Of a stretch of DNA of 15,754 nt, positions 1-7,052 are shown piece after piece. The position numbers and the translations under genes are program-made. Numbering within the stretch: position 1 is the stretch's first letter; every line of letters begins with the position of its first letter. Where the stretch lies: positions 203 to 15,956 of the forward strand of contig DHJT01000032.1 in the NCBI GenBank assembly GCA_002404465.1. The letters run 5' to 3'. Source of the DNA: Sutterella sp. UBA4713 (GTDB lineage: Bacteria > Pseudomonadota > Gammaproteobacteria > Burkholderiales > Burkholderiaceae_F). The notes under the pieces were generated by a model. It was not told the DNA's origin. It was given only the letters and a program-made list of their open reading frames with translations, and made no database searches.

Positions 1-370
1 ACGACTTCCAACTGCTTCCGATCACGTAGCCGCGGGCAACGCACTCAACCAAAATCGGCTTTAAACGCTTGACGACCATAGCGCGACCGGCAACCTGATC
101 GACCTCATCGGGGGCTACCACGGATTCGGGAGCGATACCCGTCAGCTGTGTGGGCATCTTCGATGCCAATTTTTCAAACCAGAACTGTGTCAGACCCGTC
201 AGAACCTTACCCTTGTCGCGAATCGGCACGCTCAAAATGACATCGAACGCACTGATGCGATCTGTGGCAATCATCAGAAGCTTGTCATCATCGAGTGCAT
301 AGCACTCGCGGACCTTACCGCGATAAACCAAGGGGAGCCCCTTAAGGGAAGTCTTCATTAGACCTTGCAT
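1..370 (-). CDS. purC: Phosphoribosylaminoimidazole-succinocarboxamide synthase, N-terminal part
   Basis: The SAICAR synthetase joins aspartate to CAIR using ATP, a cytoplasmic step of de novo purine synthesis. Only the first 123 codons are in the window; the gene continues past the left edge. Visible family signatures are the RGKVRE stretch (residues 18-23, nucleotide-binding region), ATDRISAFDV (35-44), DKGKVLT (52-58) and VECVARGYVIGSSW near the edge, which matches the usual VE-VVRGY-GS-W motif. The start at 370 is preceded by GGAG (plus strand ctcc at 379-382) with eight bases of spacing. An in-frame ATG at 358 has a poorer site. I know of related Burkholderiales where purC sits directly between fba and purE; here it points away from them with a transporter in between. 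The identification is secure. Confidence 0.95.
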   Translation of the reverse strand, partial: MQGLMKTSLKGLPLVYRGKVRECYALDDDKLLMIATDRISAFDVILSVPIRDKGKVLTGLTQFWFEKLASKMPTQLTGIAPESVVAPDEVDQVAGRAMVVKRLKPILVECVARGYVIGSSWKS

Positions 371-682
371 AAGAAATACTCCGAAGATAACAAAAAATTA
401 AACCAATTCATTCTCGGGCACCGCCCGCCCAACGTAAACCACATTTAAGCACAGGAATAAAAAAAGTGCATCAGGCGAAAACCGTACGGAGCCGTTTTCG
501 TGCAGAAATTTTAAGGGACCGATTTGAAAACAGGGAAAAGACACAGACGATACAAACGCGCGCAAAGGCAAACAAAATCGGGAGGGCGGCGTCCGAACGC
601 TTTCCTCCCGAAAATGCCCTTTTCAATCTTAGCTCGACGCTTTTACAGCATGCGAACTCGATTGTTTATCGTCTCAGGCAAA
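371..682. other. Intergenic region between transporter 3' end and purC 5' end
   Basis: This 312-base stretch holds the transporter terminator (described separately) and the leader of purC. Both flanking genes read leftwards, so the purC promoter should lie at about 380-480. I find no convincing -35/-10 pair there; an AT-rich stretch at about 390-405 is the only candidate. Two overlapping short open frames (466-726 and 524-787) have no ribosome-binding site, run through the terminator hairpin and resemble no family, so I do not call them genes. Confidence 0.6.
567..610 (-). terminator. Rho-independent terminator of the DASS transporter
   Basis: Read on the minus strand, CGGGAGG (610-604) pairs with CCTCCCG (585-579), a perfect 7-bp stem. 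Inside it is a second stem, GCGT/ACGC, closed by a TCGG loop. The hairpin is followed by ATTTTGTTT (578 downwards). It lies about 70 bases past the transporter stop codon. There is no T-tract in the opposite direction, so it serves the minus strand. Confidence 0.85.
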
Positions 683-2095
683 TTACCACAAGCCGATCAG
701 CTTCCACCAAGCGACACCGACCGTAAACCAAATCACGGTATTGATTGTCGTCACGACAAAGCCGTTACGCCACCATTCGCCCTCTGAAACGTACCCGGCA
801 CCGAAGTACACCGGAGCCGCACCGTTACCGTAGTGTGTCAGTGAAATCGGCAGATTGGCGAAAATACCGAAGGCAATCGCAACCATCAACGCCGGAGCGC
901 CGCAAGCCACTGCCACGGCCACAAAAGCTGCATACATGGCAGAAATTCGCGCCGTCACGGATGCAAAGCAATAGTGCGAATAAATGTAAATGAGCGAAAT
1001 CACCAGGAATGAAGCAACCCAGCCCATGTGAGCGGACGAAATGCCGCTGGCAATAAAGGCCGCCGCCCATTTGACAAAACCGCTTTTTGCCAGAGCCGTC
1101 GCCAAGGACATCAAACCGCCCATCCAGAACATCGCATCCCAGGCACCCTTTTCCAATAGGACGTCTTTCCAGCTCAAAACCTTCGTAATAAGCATAATCG
1201 AGACGGCGAGCATGGCAATGGGTGTTGCGCCGAGCCCCGTAAGGCTACCCGTAGCCCACAGGAGCAAGCACATCAAAAAGACAAAGGCCAAAACGAGTTC
1301 GTCTTTGCTCATCGGCCCCATCTTCTGAAGTTCGGTCGCAGCAAGCGCCTTGGCATTGGGCGTTTCGCGGATTTCAGGGGGAGCGACTTTGAGCAGAATA
1401 ATCGGAACGAGCAACAGGCAAATTAAGCCCGGAACAATAGCAGCAACGGCCCATTCCATCCACGTCAGTTCCACACCGACGGCACTGGCGGCCAAGCCGA
1501 CGCAAAGCGGATTGCCGGCCATGGATGTCAAGAACATCGTGCAAGTCACCGCATCGGCGTGAAAGCCCACCTGCATCAAATACTTTCCGATCTTTCCGGC
1601 ACTCGGACCGGCTTCCGAACCGAAAGCACTCGAAAGCGACTGAACAATCGGGTAGAAAACACCGCCGCCGCGTGCCGTTGCCGACGGCATAGCCGGCGAA
1701 ATCACAAGTTCGGCCAAACAAATCGAGTAACCCAAAGAAAGCGAGCTCTTACCGATAACGTGAATGATAAAAAACGCAATACGACGCCCCAATCCCGTCT
1801 TAATGAATCCGCGGGATAGAAAGAATGCGCAGACGATAAGCCAAATCGTCCCGTTTCCGAAACCCATGAGCACATCTTTGGTTTTGAGAATACCGAAGAA
1901 GGCACAAAAGGTCAGCGCCAAAAATGCAGCGGCCCCCATCGGAACCGGTTGCAAAATAAAACTGGCAATGGTTGCCACAAAGATGGCAAACAAATGCCAA
2001 GCAGCTGGCGAAAGCCCGTCCGGGCAAGGAAGGAACCAGATAATAAGGCCAAGTCCCAATACGATTGCCCATTTTTTGAGAGCAGAACTATCCAT
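683..2095 (-). CDS. DASS-family (2-oxoglutarate/malate or citrate/tartrate type) anion transporter
   Basis: This is a 470-residue inner-membrane protein with about a dozen hydrophobic segments, the usual size for divalent anion:Na+ symporters or dicarboxylate antiporters. Two internal repeats each carry a substrate-binding loop: PSATARGGG (137-145), where the prototype has Ser-Asn-Thr, and HYCFASVTAR (374-383). The C-terminal LTHYGNGAAPVYFGAGYVS (419-437) is typical of the CitT/TtdT/SODiT1 branch. It probably moves a C4-C6 carboxylate such as malate, 2-oxoglutarate, citrate or tartrate; the exact substrate cannot be read from sequence. The ATG at 2095 follows AGGGGG (2106-2101) by five bases. 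It is a single-gene unit with its own terminator, placed between purC and fba. No adjacent regulator or lyase gene hints at the substrate. Confidence 0.88.
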   Translation of the reverse strand: MDSSALKKWAIVLGLGLIIWFLPCPDGLSPAAWHLFAIFVATIASFILQPVPMGAAAFLALTFCAFFGILKTKDVLMGFGNGTIWLIVCAFFLSRGFIKTGLGRRIAFFIIHVIGKSSLSLGYSICLAELVISPAMPSATARGGGVFYPIVQSLSSAFGSEAGPSAGKIGKYLMQVGFHADAVTCTMFLTSMAGNPLCVGLAASAVGVELTWMEWAVAAIVPGLICLLLVPIILLKVAPPEIRETPNAKALAATELQKMGPMSKDELVLAFVFLMCLLLWATGSLTGLGATPIAMLAVSIMLITKVLSWKDVLLEKGAWDAMFWMGGLMSLATALAKSGFVKWAAAFIASGISSAHMGWVASFLVISLIYIYSHYCFASVTARISAMYAAFVAVAVACGAPALMVAIAFGIFANLPISLTHYGNGAAPVYFGAGYVSEGEWWRNGFVVTTINTVIWFTVGVAWWKLIGLW

Positions 2096-2522
2096 AACTT
2101 CCCCCTAATTAAAAGTCCCGATATCGCTTTGCCGCATTTCCGAAGAAATACGCGCAATTGAGCGCTCCGAAAACAGGCAAGCGATTCAAAACACTCTTCT
2201 TGCAGGTGCTTAAAGGTGATTTCATGCAAACGGCTCAAGGCGAGCGAGGATATTTTACCAACGGCGCCCCTATAAAAACATAGGACAAAACCAATTTTTG
2301 ACTTGCGACCGATACAGATAAGTACTTTTCCTAAGCCGTTTTTTCGTCGTTTCTAATCTCTGACTTTCGCGTTTTTCCAGCGCACTTATCTGAAGAAAGC
2401 CCCGCGACCTATTTTCCTATTTGAAAACGTCTTTGACGGATTCGGTTAAAATGGCCCGCAGGACGCGGTAGGTATTTCCCGCCGCGATCTCTGTGATCTT
2501 TCTTTCTGGGAGCAAATCAAAT
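2096..2522. other. Divergent intergenic region between transporter and fba
   Basis: These 427 bases must carry the promoters for both the transporter (leftwards) and fba (rightwards). Visible items are a small palindrome CCTAT-6-ATAGG (2269-2284), a TTGACT box at 2298-2303 without a good -10, a 9-base inverted repeat CAGATAAGT (2315-2323) / ACTTATCTG (2384-2392), and an AT-rich -10-like box at 2446-2452. I see no convincing gene on either strand and no tRNA or riboswitch fold that I recognise. No clear minus-strand promoter for the transporter could be chosen. Confidence 0.6.
2421..2452 (+). promoter_or_regulatory. Possible fba promoter
   Basis: TAAAAT at 2447-2452 is a plausible -10 box about 70 bases before the fba ATG. 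The best -35 candidate, TTGAAA at 2421-2426, is 20 bases upstream, which is longer than ideal. The 11-base sequence TTAAAATGGCC around it recurs before the HAD gene at 7517-7527, which slightly supports a promoter role. Confidence 0.3.
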
Positions 2523-3587
2523 ATGGCACTAGTCAGTTTGCGTCAATTGCTTGACCATGCGGCGGAAAACGGTTACGGAATTCCCGCCTTCAATGTCAAC
2601 AATCTTGAGCAGGTTCACGCTATCGTGGAAGCGGCACAAGAGGTCGGAGCGCCTGTCATCATGCAAGCTTCGGCCGGAGCGCGCAAGTACGCCGGCGAAT
2701 TATTCTTAAAGTATCTGATTGAAGCGGCTGTCGAGAGTTACCCGGACATCCCGATTTGCATGCACTTGGACCACGGTCGCAGCCCGGCTGCCTGTCAAAG
2801 TGCGATGCGCTACGGCTTTACGTCCGTGATGATGGACGGTTCGCTCATGCCTGACGGCAAGACTCCTGCCAAATACGAATACAACGTGGATACGACGCGA
2901 CTGATTGTCAACGCCGCGCATTCAATCGGCGTTTCCGTCGAAGGCGAGCTCGGTTGCATCGGCTCTCTGGAAACACTGCAGGCGGCCAAAGAAGACGGTC
3001 AAGGGGCCGAAGGCAAGATGACGCGGGATATGCTCCTGACAGACCCCGATCAAGCTGCCGAATTTGTTCGCGCGACGCAACTGGATGCTCTGGCAATTGC
3101 TATCGGAACGAGCCACGGCGCCTACAAATTCACCCGCAAGCCCACGGGGGAAATCCTCTCGATCCAGCGCGTCAAAGAAATTCATGCCCGCTTGCCGAAC
3201 ACACATTTGGTCATGCACGGCTCGAGTTCCGTTCCGCAGGAAATTCTGGCGGAAATTCGCAAGTACGGCGGACAGATGCGCGAAACGTACGGCGTGCCGG
3301 TTGAAGAAATCCAGGAAGCCATCAAACACGGCGTCCGTAAAGTCAACGTCGATACCGATATCCGTCTTGCCATGACGGCAGCCATTCGCCGTTACTTCGT
3401 TGAAAATCCCAGCGAATTCGATCCGCGCGGATACCTGTCGAAAGCCCGTGACGCGGCTAAGGAACTGTGTAAGGGTCGGTACATTGCCTTCGGATGCGAA
3501 GGACAGGGAGCACGCATTAAGCCGCTTCCCATCTCGGTGATGGCCGCGCACTATGCCGACGGCTCGTTGGCGCAGAAAGTCGTCTAA
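2523..3587 (+). CDS. fba: Class II fructose-1,6-bisphosphate aldolase
   Basis: The zinc-dependent enzyme reversibly splits fructose-1,6-bisphosphate into dihydroxyacetone phosphate and glyceraldehyde-3-phosphate in glycolysis and gluconeogenesis. The 354-residue protein starts MALVSLRQLLDHA, typical of the proteobacterial Calvin-cycle-like subgroup (CbbA/FbaA). Key residues are visible: Asp83 and zinc ligand His84 in HLDHG (81-85), Glu142 in GELG, His198 in GTSHGAYKF, and His232 in MHGSSSVP. NVDTDIR and KPLPISVMA follow as expected. I chose the ATG at 2523, ten codons inside the longest frame, because GGGAG (2508-2512) precedes it and the N-terminus matches the family. The gene ends with a strong terminator, so it may be largely monocistronic. 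Confidence 0.97.
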   Translation: MALVSLRQLLDHAAENGYGIPAFNVNNLEQVHAIVEAAQEVGAPVIMQASAGARKYAGELFLKYLIEAAVESYPDIPICMHLDHGRSPAACQSAMRYGFTSVMMDGSLMPDGKTPAKYEYNVDTTRLIVNAAHSIGVSVEGELGCIGSLETLQAAKEDGQGAEGKMTRDMLLTDPDQAAEFVRATQLDALAIAIGTSHGAYKFTRKPTGEILSIQRVKEIHARLPNTHLVMHGSSSVPQEILAEIRKYGGQMRETYGVPVEEIQEAIKHGVRKVNVDTDIRLAMTAAIRRYFVENPSEFDPRGYLSKARDAAKELCKGRYIAFGCEGQGARIKPLPISVMAAHYADGSLAQKVV

Positions 3588-3602
3588 CGCTCCTGACTAT
3601 CC

Positions 3603-3628
3603 GGGGAGCCAAGCAGGCTCCCCTTTTT
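3603..3628 (+). terminator. Rho-independent terminator after fba
   Basis: GGGGAGCC (3603-3610), a five-base loop AAGCA, and GGCTCCCC (3616-3623) form a perfect 8-bp GC-rich stem followed by TTTTT (3624-3628). It sits 15 bases past the fba stop codon. The dgkA start codon begins only four bases after the T-tract, so this element probably also governs how much transcription enters the downstream genes. Confidence 0.93.
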
Positions 3629-3632
3629 ATTC

Positions 3633-4025
3633 ATGCCGCAAAAAACCGCTAACGAATTAAAGGGTAAGACGGGAATAACGCGTTTAATTAATGCAACACG
3701 TTATTCCAGGGACGGGATTGTCCAGGCCTGGCGCTCCGAAGAAGCCTTCCGCCAAGAGGCTCTTTTGGCTGCAATTCTGATTCCCGTGAGCTTTTTTCTT
3801 CCCGTAGAGTTGGCCTTGCGGTTGCTGTGCCTTTTTTCGGTTGTGTTCGTTTTAATCGTGGAACTCTTAAATTCCGGTCTTGAGGCGACCGTCGACCGAA
3901 TCGGTCCGGAAATTCATCCGAAGTCCAAATTTGCCAAGGATGCCGGAAGCGCCGCCGTGCTTTTTTCGCTTTTCTTTTGTTCCGTGACCTGGATCAGTGT
4001 CCTGTTCACGGCCTTCATTTTGTAA
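3633..4025 (+). CDS. dgkA: Diacylglycerol kinase (prokaryotic, integral membrane)
   Basis: The enzyme phosphorylates diacylglycerol to phosphatidic acid in the inner membrane, recycling the diacylglycerol released by membrane-derived glycan or lipid modification. The 130-residue length fits the family. There is an amphipathic N-terminal segment (TRLINATRYSRDGIVQAW), then three transmembrane helices at about 43-60, 63-82 and 107-130. The signature VELLNSGLEATVDRIG (76-91) holds the catalytic and metal-binding glutamates, here Glu77 and Glu84, and AKDAGSAAV follows. The only usable start is the ATG at 3633; the protein contains no other methionine. That ATG lies four bases after the fba terminator and lacks a Shine-Dalgarno site outside the hairpin. 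It is followed 13 bases later by purE. Confidence 0.93.
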   Translation: MPQKTANELKGKTGITRLINATRYSRDGIVQAWRSEEAFRQEALLAAILIPVSFFLPVELALRLLCLFSVVFVLIVELLNSGLEATVDRIGPEIHPKSKFAKDAGSAAVLFSLFFCSVTWISVLFTAFIL

Positions 4026-4038
4026 CTGAGGATCGGTT

Positions 4039-4539
4039 ATGACAGATTTAAATGCTCCTGCCGTTGCCATCGTGATGGGTTCGACCTCCGACTGGGAGAT
4101 GATGAAACCGGCTGTCGATGTTTTAAAGTCCTTCGGCATCGCTCACGAAATCAAGATTTTAAGTGCGCATCGCCTCCCGGATGAAACCGCCGAATTTGCT
4201 GCATCGGCCAAGGCCCGCGGCTTAAAGGCCATCATCGCCGGAGCCGGAGGCGCTGCCCACCTAGCCGGTGTTATCGCTGCCAAGACGACACTACCCGTTT
4301 TGGGTGTTCCCGTTCCGTCCAAATATCTCAAGGGAATGGATAGCCTTCTTTCCATCGTGCAAATGCCACGAGGCATTCCGGTTGCAACCTTTGCTATCGG
4401 TGAAGGGGGCGCTGCCAATGCCGCAATCTTCGCCGTTTCCATGTTGGCTCTCGCAGATAAGGCTTTAAGCGAGAAGCTCGAGAACTTCCGTGCTAAACAA
4501 AGTCAAAAGGTTCGTGAGGCAACGCTTCCCAATGACTAG
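4039..4539 (+). CDS. purE: N5-carboxyaminoimidazole ribonucleotide mutase (class I PurE)
   Basis: PurE shifts the carboxylate of N5-CAIR to give CAIR, the substrate of the PurC enzyme encoded at the left edge of the window. The 166-residue protein has the class I signatures GSTSDW (14-19), LSAHRLP (41-47, with the active-site His44), AGAGGAAHL and the phosphate-binding GVPVPS, then SIVQMPRGIPVATFAIG. The usual AAHLPG reads AAHLAG. A TGAGGA ribosome-binding site (4027-4032) is six bases before the ATG. Class I PurE normally works with PurK, but no purK follows; sua5 comes next and overlaps the purE end by eight bases. A purK gene elsewhere in the genome is expected. Confidence 0.96.
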   Translation: MTDLNAPAVAIVMGSTSDWEMMKPAVDVLKSFGIAHEIKILSAHRLPDETAEFAASAKARGLKAIIAGAGGAAHLAGVIAAKTTLPVLGVPVPSKYLKGMDSLLSIVQMPRGIPVATFAIGEGGAANAAIFAVSMLALADKALSEKLENFRAKQSQKVREATLPND

Positions 4540-5542
4540 CGCATCGTATCCGCCGATTAATGACGCCGCCATCGACCGGGCCGTCCGAATCCTTGTCGCA
4601 GGCGGTCTTGTCGCAATTCCCACTGAAACCGTTTACGGTCTGGCAGCCGATGCCGACAACAAAGAAGCGGTTTTAGCTACCTTTGCCGTCAAAAATCGGC
4701 CGACAAACCATCCGCTCATTGTTCACGTCGCCGGCCCGGAGGCCCTTGATGCCTGGGCCGTTGATATTCCGAGCCAAGCACGCCTTTTAGTGAAAGCATT
4801 CTGGCCCGGGCCGCTCACGCTCGTATTAAAAAAATCCGATCGATGCGGCGACTTTGTCACGGGCGGACAAGATTCCGTTGCATTACGTTGCCCGTCTCAT
4901 CCCTGGACCCGCACACTCCTTCAACGATTTTCCGGATCGACCTTTAAGGGATTGACAGCCCCGAGTTGCAACACGTTCGGGCGAATTTCCCCGACCTGCG
5001 CGCGGCATGTTTTTGAGGACCTCGGCGTGAAACCGACTGGGAAACTCGACTTTATTCTCGACGGCGGTATATGCGAAGTCGGTGTGGAATCGACAATGAT
5101 CAATCTGTCGGGAAAGCGACCGGAAATCCTTCGCCACGGCGCCATAACGCGCCGGATGCTCGAGGAAGTTTTAGGGTGCCCCGTTCCCGATGCCGGAAGC
5201 GATGCACCGCGCGCCTCGGGGCGATTAAAGAGCCACTATGCTCCGAAAACAAAACTTGAGATTGTTTCGAAATCGCGCTTTTGTGACCGTGTTAAAGAAC
5301 TTGCGGGGAAAAAACTTGCCGTTATGGCCGAGCCGGACATGCTCGCTTTGCTTAAGCCCGACTTTTCCATTCCGGCGCCTCAAACCCTTGCCGAGTACGC
5401 ACACAGCCTATATGAAAACTTACACGAACTTGACGCGGCCGGATGCGACAGGATTCTTGTAGAGGAACCTCCGAAAGAGGCTTCATGGGCCGCCGTCAAC
5501 GATCGTCTCGGGCGAGCCGCTGCGGAGAAGACCCAACCATGA
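4532..5542 (+). CDS. L-threonylcarbamoyladenylate synthase, long Sua5 form
   Basis: The enzyme makes threonylcarbamoyl-AMP from threonine, bicarbonate and ATP, the first step of the t6A37 modification of ANN-decoding tRNAs. The 336-residue protein has the YrdC-like catalytic domain at about 8-215: PTETVYGLAAD (30-40), KNRPTNHPL (54-62), WPGPLT (91-96), VALRCPSHP, APSCNTFGRISPT (143-155) and GVESTMINL. The linker RLKSHYAPKTKL (231-242) leads into the C-terminal Sua5 domain. It is thus the two-domain type, not the short TsaC/RimN of E. coli. The usual A-P-S-A-N-x-S/F-G motif has Cys for the second Ala. The ATG at 4532 overlaps the purE stop and has GAGG at 4516-4519; the longer frame opening at 4490 adds 14 atypical residues. 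Confidence 0.93.
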   Translation: MTSASYPPINDAAIDRAVRILVAGGLVAIPTETVYGLAADADNKEAVLATFAVKNRPTNHPLIVHVAGPEALDAWAVDIPSQARLLVKAFWPGPLTLVLKKSDRCGDFVTGGQDSVALRCPSHPWTRTLLQRFSGSTFKGLTAPSCNTFGRISPTCARHVFEDLGVKPTGKLDFILDGGICEVGVESTMINLSGKRPEILRHGAITRRMLEEVLGCPVPDAGSDAPRASGRLKSHYAPKTKLEIVSKSRFCDRVKELAGKKLAVMAEPDMLALLKPDFSIPAPQTLAEYAHSLYENLHELDAAGCDRILVEEPPKEASWAAVNDRLGRAAAEKTQP

Positions 5543-6330
5543 GCTCAGAAAACCCCATCGGTGTTCTTGACTCGGGACTCGGAGGGCTTTCCGTCCTACG
5601 CGCCCTGGTCAGGCAACTTCCCGACGAAGATTTTCTTTATTGCTCGGATAACGGAAACGCGCCCTGGGGAGATAAGGAGACTTCGTTTATCCTTGAACGA
5701 ACCCGCGTCATGATTGCATTTTTAATCGAGCACGGAGCCAAAGCCGTCGTTATTGCCTGCAATACGGCCACAGCCGTTGCGGCCGACACATTGCGACGCG
5801 AATTTACTCTTCCGATTATCGGTATTGAACCGGCCGTCAAGCCTGCGGCTAAATTAAGCCCCTCGGGCCGATTCGGTGTTCTCGGGACAACCCGCACGAT
5901 AACAAGCGAGCGTTATCACAAACTCCTTATCCGTTTCACGCAAGGCACTCATGTCATGTCGGTTGCCGCTCCCGGGCTCATGGAATGCGTTGAACGAGGG
6001 GAATTTGACACACCCGAAACAAAGGCACTACTGGAAAAGTACCTGCGCCCCATGCTCGATGCCGGGATTGACACCCTTGTTTTGGCCTGCACGCACTACC
6101 CGTTTCTGGAAAATGCGATACGGGACATTGCAGGTCGTCCTCTGACGATTATCGAACCGAGCAAGGCTGTTGCCGCAACTCTTGCGATGCGCCTTAAGGA
6201 ACACAATCTTGCGGCTAGCAAAAAAAGCGCTCAGCCCGTCCGTTTCTGGATTAAAGATGCCAAGCGCTTTACTCCGGCGTTGAAAATCCTTTGGCCGAAT
6301 GCCTCTAGGATCGAAGAGTTAACGGTTTAA
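5539..6330 (+). CDS. murI: Glutamate racemase
   Basis: The cofactor-independent racemase provides D-glutamate for peptidoglycan. The 263-residue protein shows the two catalytic cysteines in mirror-image motifs, Cys74 in ACNTATA (73-79) and Cys184 in LACTHYPFL (182-190). The N-terminal DSGLGGLSVL (11-20) carries the conserved Asp and Ser. The loop usually read as D-x-x-x-x-P-Y-G is present as SDNGNAPWG (36-44). The ATG at 5539 overlaps the sua5 stop as ATGA, with GGAG at 5524-5527. A longer frame from 5443 would extend deep into sua5 and is not typical. The 3' end overlaps the convergent thioesterase gene by 26 bases. Confidence 0.96.
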   Translation: MSSENPIGVLDSGLGGLSVLRALVRQLPDEDFLYCSDNGNAPWGDKETSFILERTRVMIAFLIEHGAKAVVIACNTATAVAADTLRREFTLPIIGIEPAVKPAAKLSPSGRFGVLGTTRTITSERYHKLLIRFTQGTHVMSVAAPGLMECVERGEFDTPETKALLEKYLRPMLDAGIDTLVLACTHYPFLENAIRDIAGRPLTIIEPSKAVAATLAMRLKEHNLAASKKSAQPVRFWIKDAKRFTPALKILWPNASRIEELTV

Positions 6331-6751
6331 CGTCGCTACCTGCCACATAATCGAGCATCTTTTCCCGATAATCTTCAGGCCACGCAATCGGCTTAAACCC
6401 CTTTGCCTGCGACACACAGACCATGGTTTCGACAAGCCGAACACACTCAACGTCACCGCGTGTCAGAGTCATAGCAAATCGAACGGATGAAAACCCGAGT
6501 TTTTCAATCCAAAGAGAAGCCGAGAGGTGATCTTCGGCGCGACACGGAACCAAAAAGTTACACTGCAGGCCGGCCACGGGAAGCATCAAACCGGAAGTCA
6601 GGATTTCAGGGAAGGGCTTTAAAACGACGTCACTGAAGAAATCTTCGATGAGTCCGTTACACAACGTAAAGTAATGCGGGTGAAAGACGATTCCGGCACT
6701 GTCACAGTGCGAAAATCGTATATGCATGGGTCTAGTGAAGATCTGATGCAT
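6305..6751 (-). CDS. YbgC-like acyl-CoA thioesterase (hotdog fold)
   Basis: This 148-residue protein belongs to the 4HBT/YbgC group, which hydrolyse acyl-CoA thioesters in the cytoplasm. The catalytic motif HCDSAGIVFHPHYF (15-28) is clear: Asp17 is the expected catalytic acid, followed by the G-x-V-x-H-x-x-Y pattern. The rest fits a single hotdog domain. I chose the ATG at 6751 because GGAGG lies four bases upstream (plus strand cctcc near 6756-6760); the frame continues upstream to 6805 but that extension runs into the rpmG terminator area. The gene has no visible terminator and its last 26 bases are antisense to murI. The substrate (short chain, hydroxybenzoyl or other acyl-CoA) cannot be told. 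It is isolated from rpmB-rpmG by their terminator, so it needs its own promoter or readthrough. Confidence 0.85.
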   Translation of the reverse strand: MHQIFTRPMHIRFSHCDSAGIVFHPHYFTLCNGLIEDFFSDVVLKPFPEILTSGLMLPVAGLQCNFLVPCRAEDHLSASLWIEKLGFSSVRFAMTLTRGDVECVRLVETMVCVSQAKGFKPIAWPEDYREKMLDYVAGSDVKPLTLRS

Positions 6752-6806
6752 GGACCCTCCGAAGAAAGCGATTTTTGAAAACTCGGCCACAAATCGAGCA
6801 GGCACG

Positions 6807-6840
6807 AAAAAAGAGCCAACCGCAGCGTCAGCTCTCTTTT
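6807..6840 (-). terminator. Terminator of rpmB-rpmG
   Basis: On the minus strand AAAAGAGAGC pairs with GCTCTTTTTT (one G-U pair), and weaker pairing continues inside toward a GCTGCG loop. The run of T at 6812-6807 completes a typical intrinsic terminator. The A-rich 5' arm gives a T-tract on the other strand as well, so it could work in both directions. It lies 28 bases past the rpmG stop. Confidence 0.8.
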
Positions 6841-6867
6841 ACGTAAAACAAACGACCGTCAGGCGAC

Positions 6868-7035
6868 TTAGCGCAACTTGACTTCTTTGAAAGGAACGTG
6901 CTTACGAACCACGGGATCGAACATATTGAGTTCAAGCTTACCCGTCGTGTTCTTTTTGTTCTTGACCGTCGTAACGAAATAGCCGGTTTTAGCCGTCGAT
7001 TCGAGTTTGATAATTTCGCGTGCACCCTTTGCCAT
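6868..7035 (-). CDS. rpmG: 50S ribosomal protein L33
   Basis: The 55-residue basic protein MAKGAREIIKLESTAKTG... ending in FKEVKLR is L33 of the large ribosomal subunit, near the E site. It lacks the zinc-binding cysteine pairs, so it is the C-minus type found in most proteobacteria. Conserved parts visible are the YFVTTVKNKKN segment and FDPVVRKHV. GGAG precedes the ATG by eight bases (plus strand ctcc at 7044-7047). It follows rpmB by 17 bases on the same strand and precedes a terminator, giving the standard rpmB-rpmG operon. Confidence 0.97.
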   Translation of the reverse strand: MAKGAREIIKLESTAKTGYFVTTVKNKKNTTGKLELNMFDPVVRKHVPFKEVKLR

Positions 7036-7052
7036 GGTTCAATCTCCGAAAA

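Noticed and set aside
466..787. Two overlapping short plus-strand frames (466-726 and 524-787) left of the transporter
   Set aside because: They have no ribosome-binding site, have arginine- and threonine-rich translations typical of noncoding frames, and cross the transporter terminator and 3' end.
2922..3551. A 209-codon minus-strand open frame antisense to fba
   Set aside because: fba is certain on the other strand with complete motifs; the antisense product has no recognisable domain and arises from codon bias.
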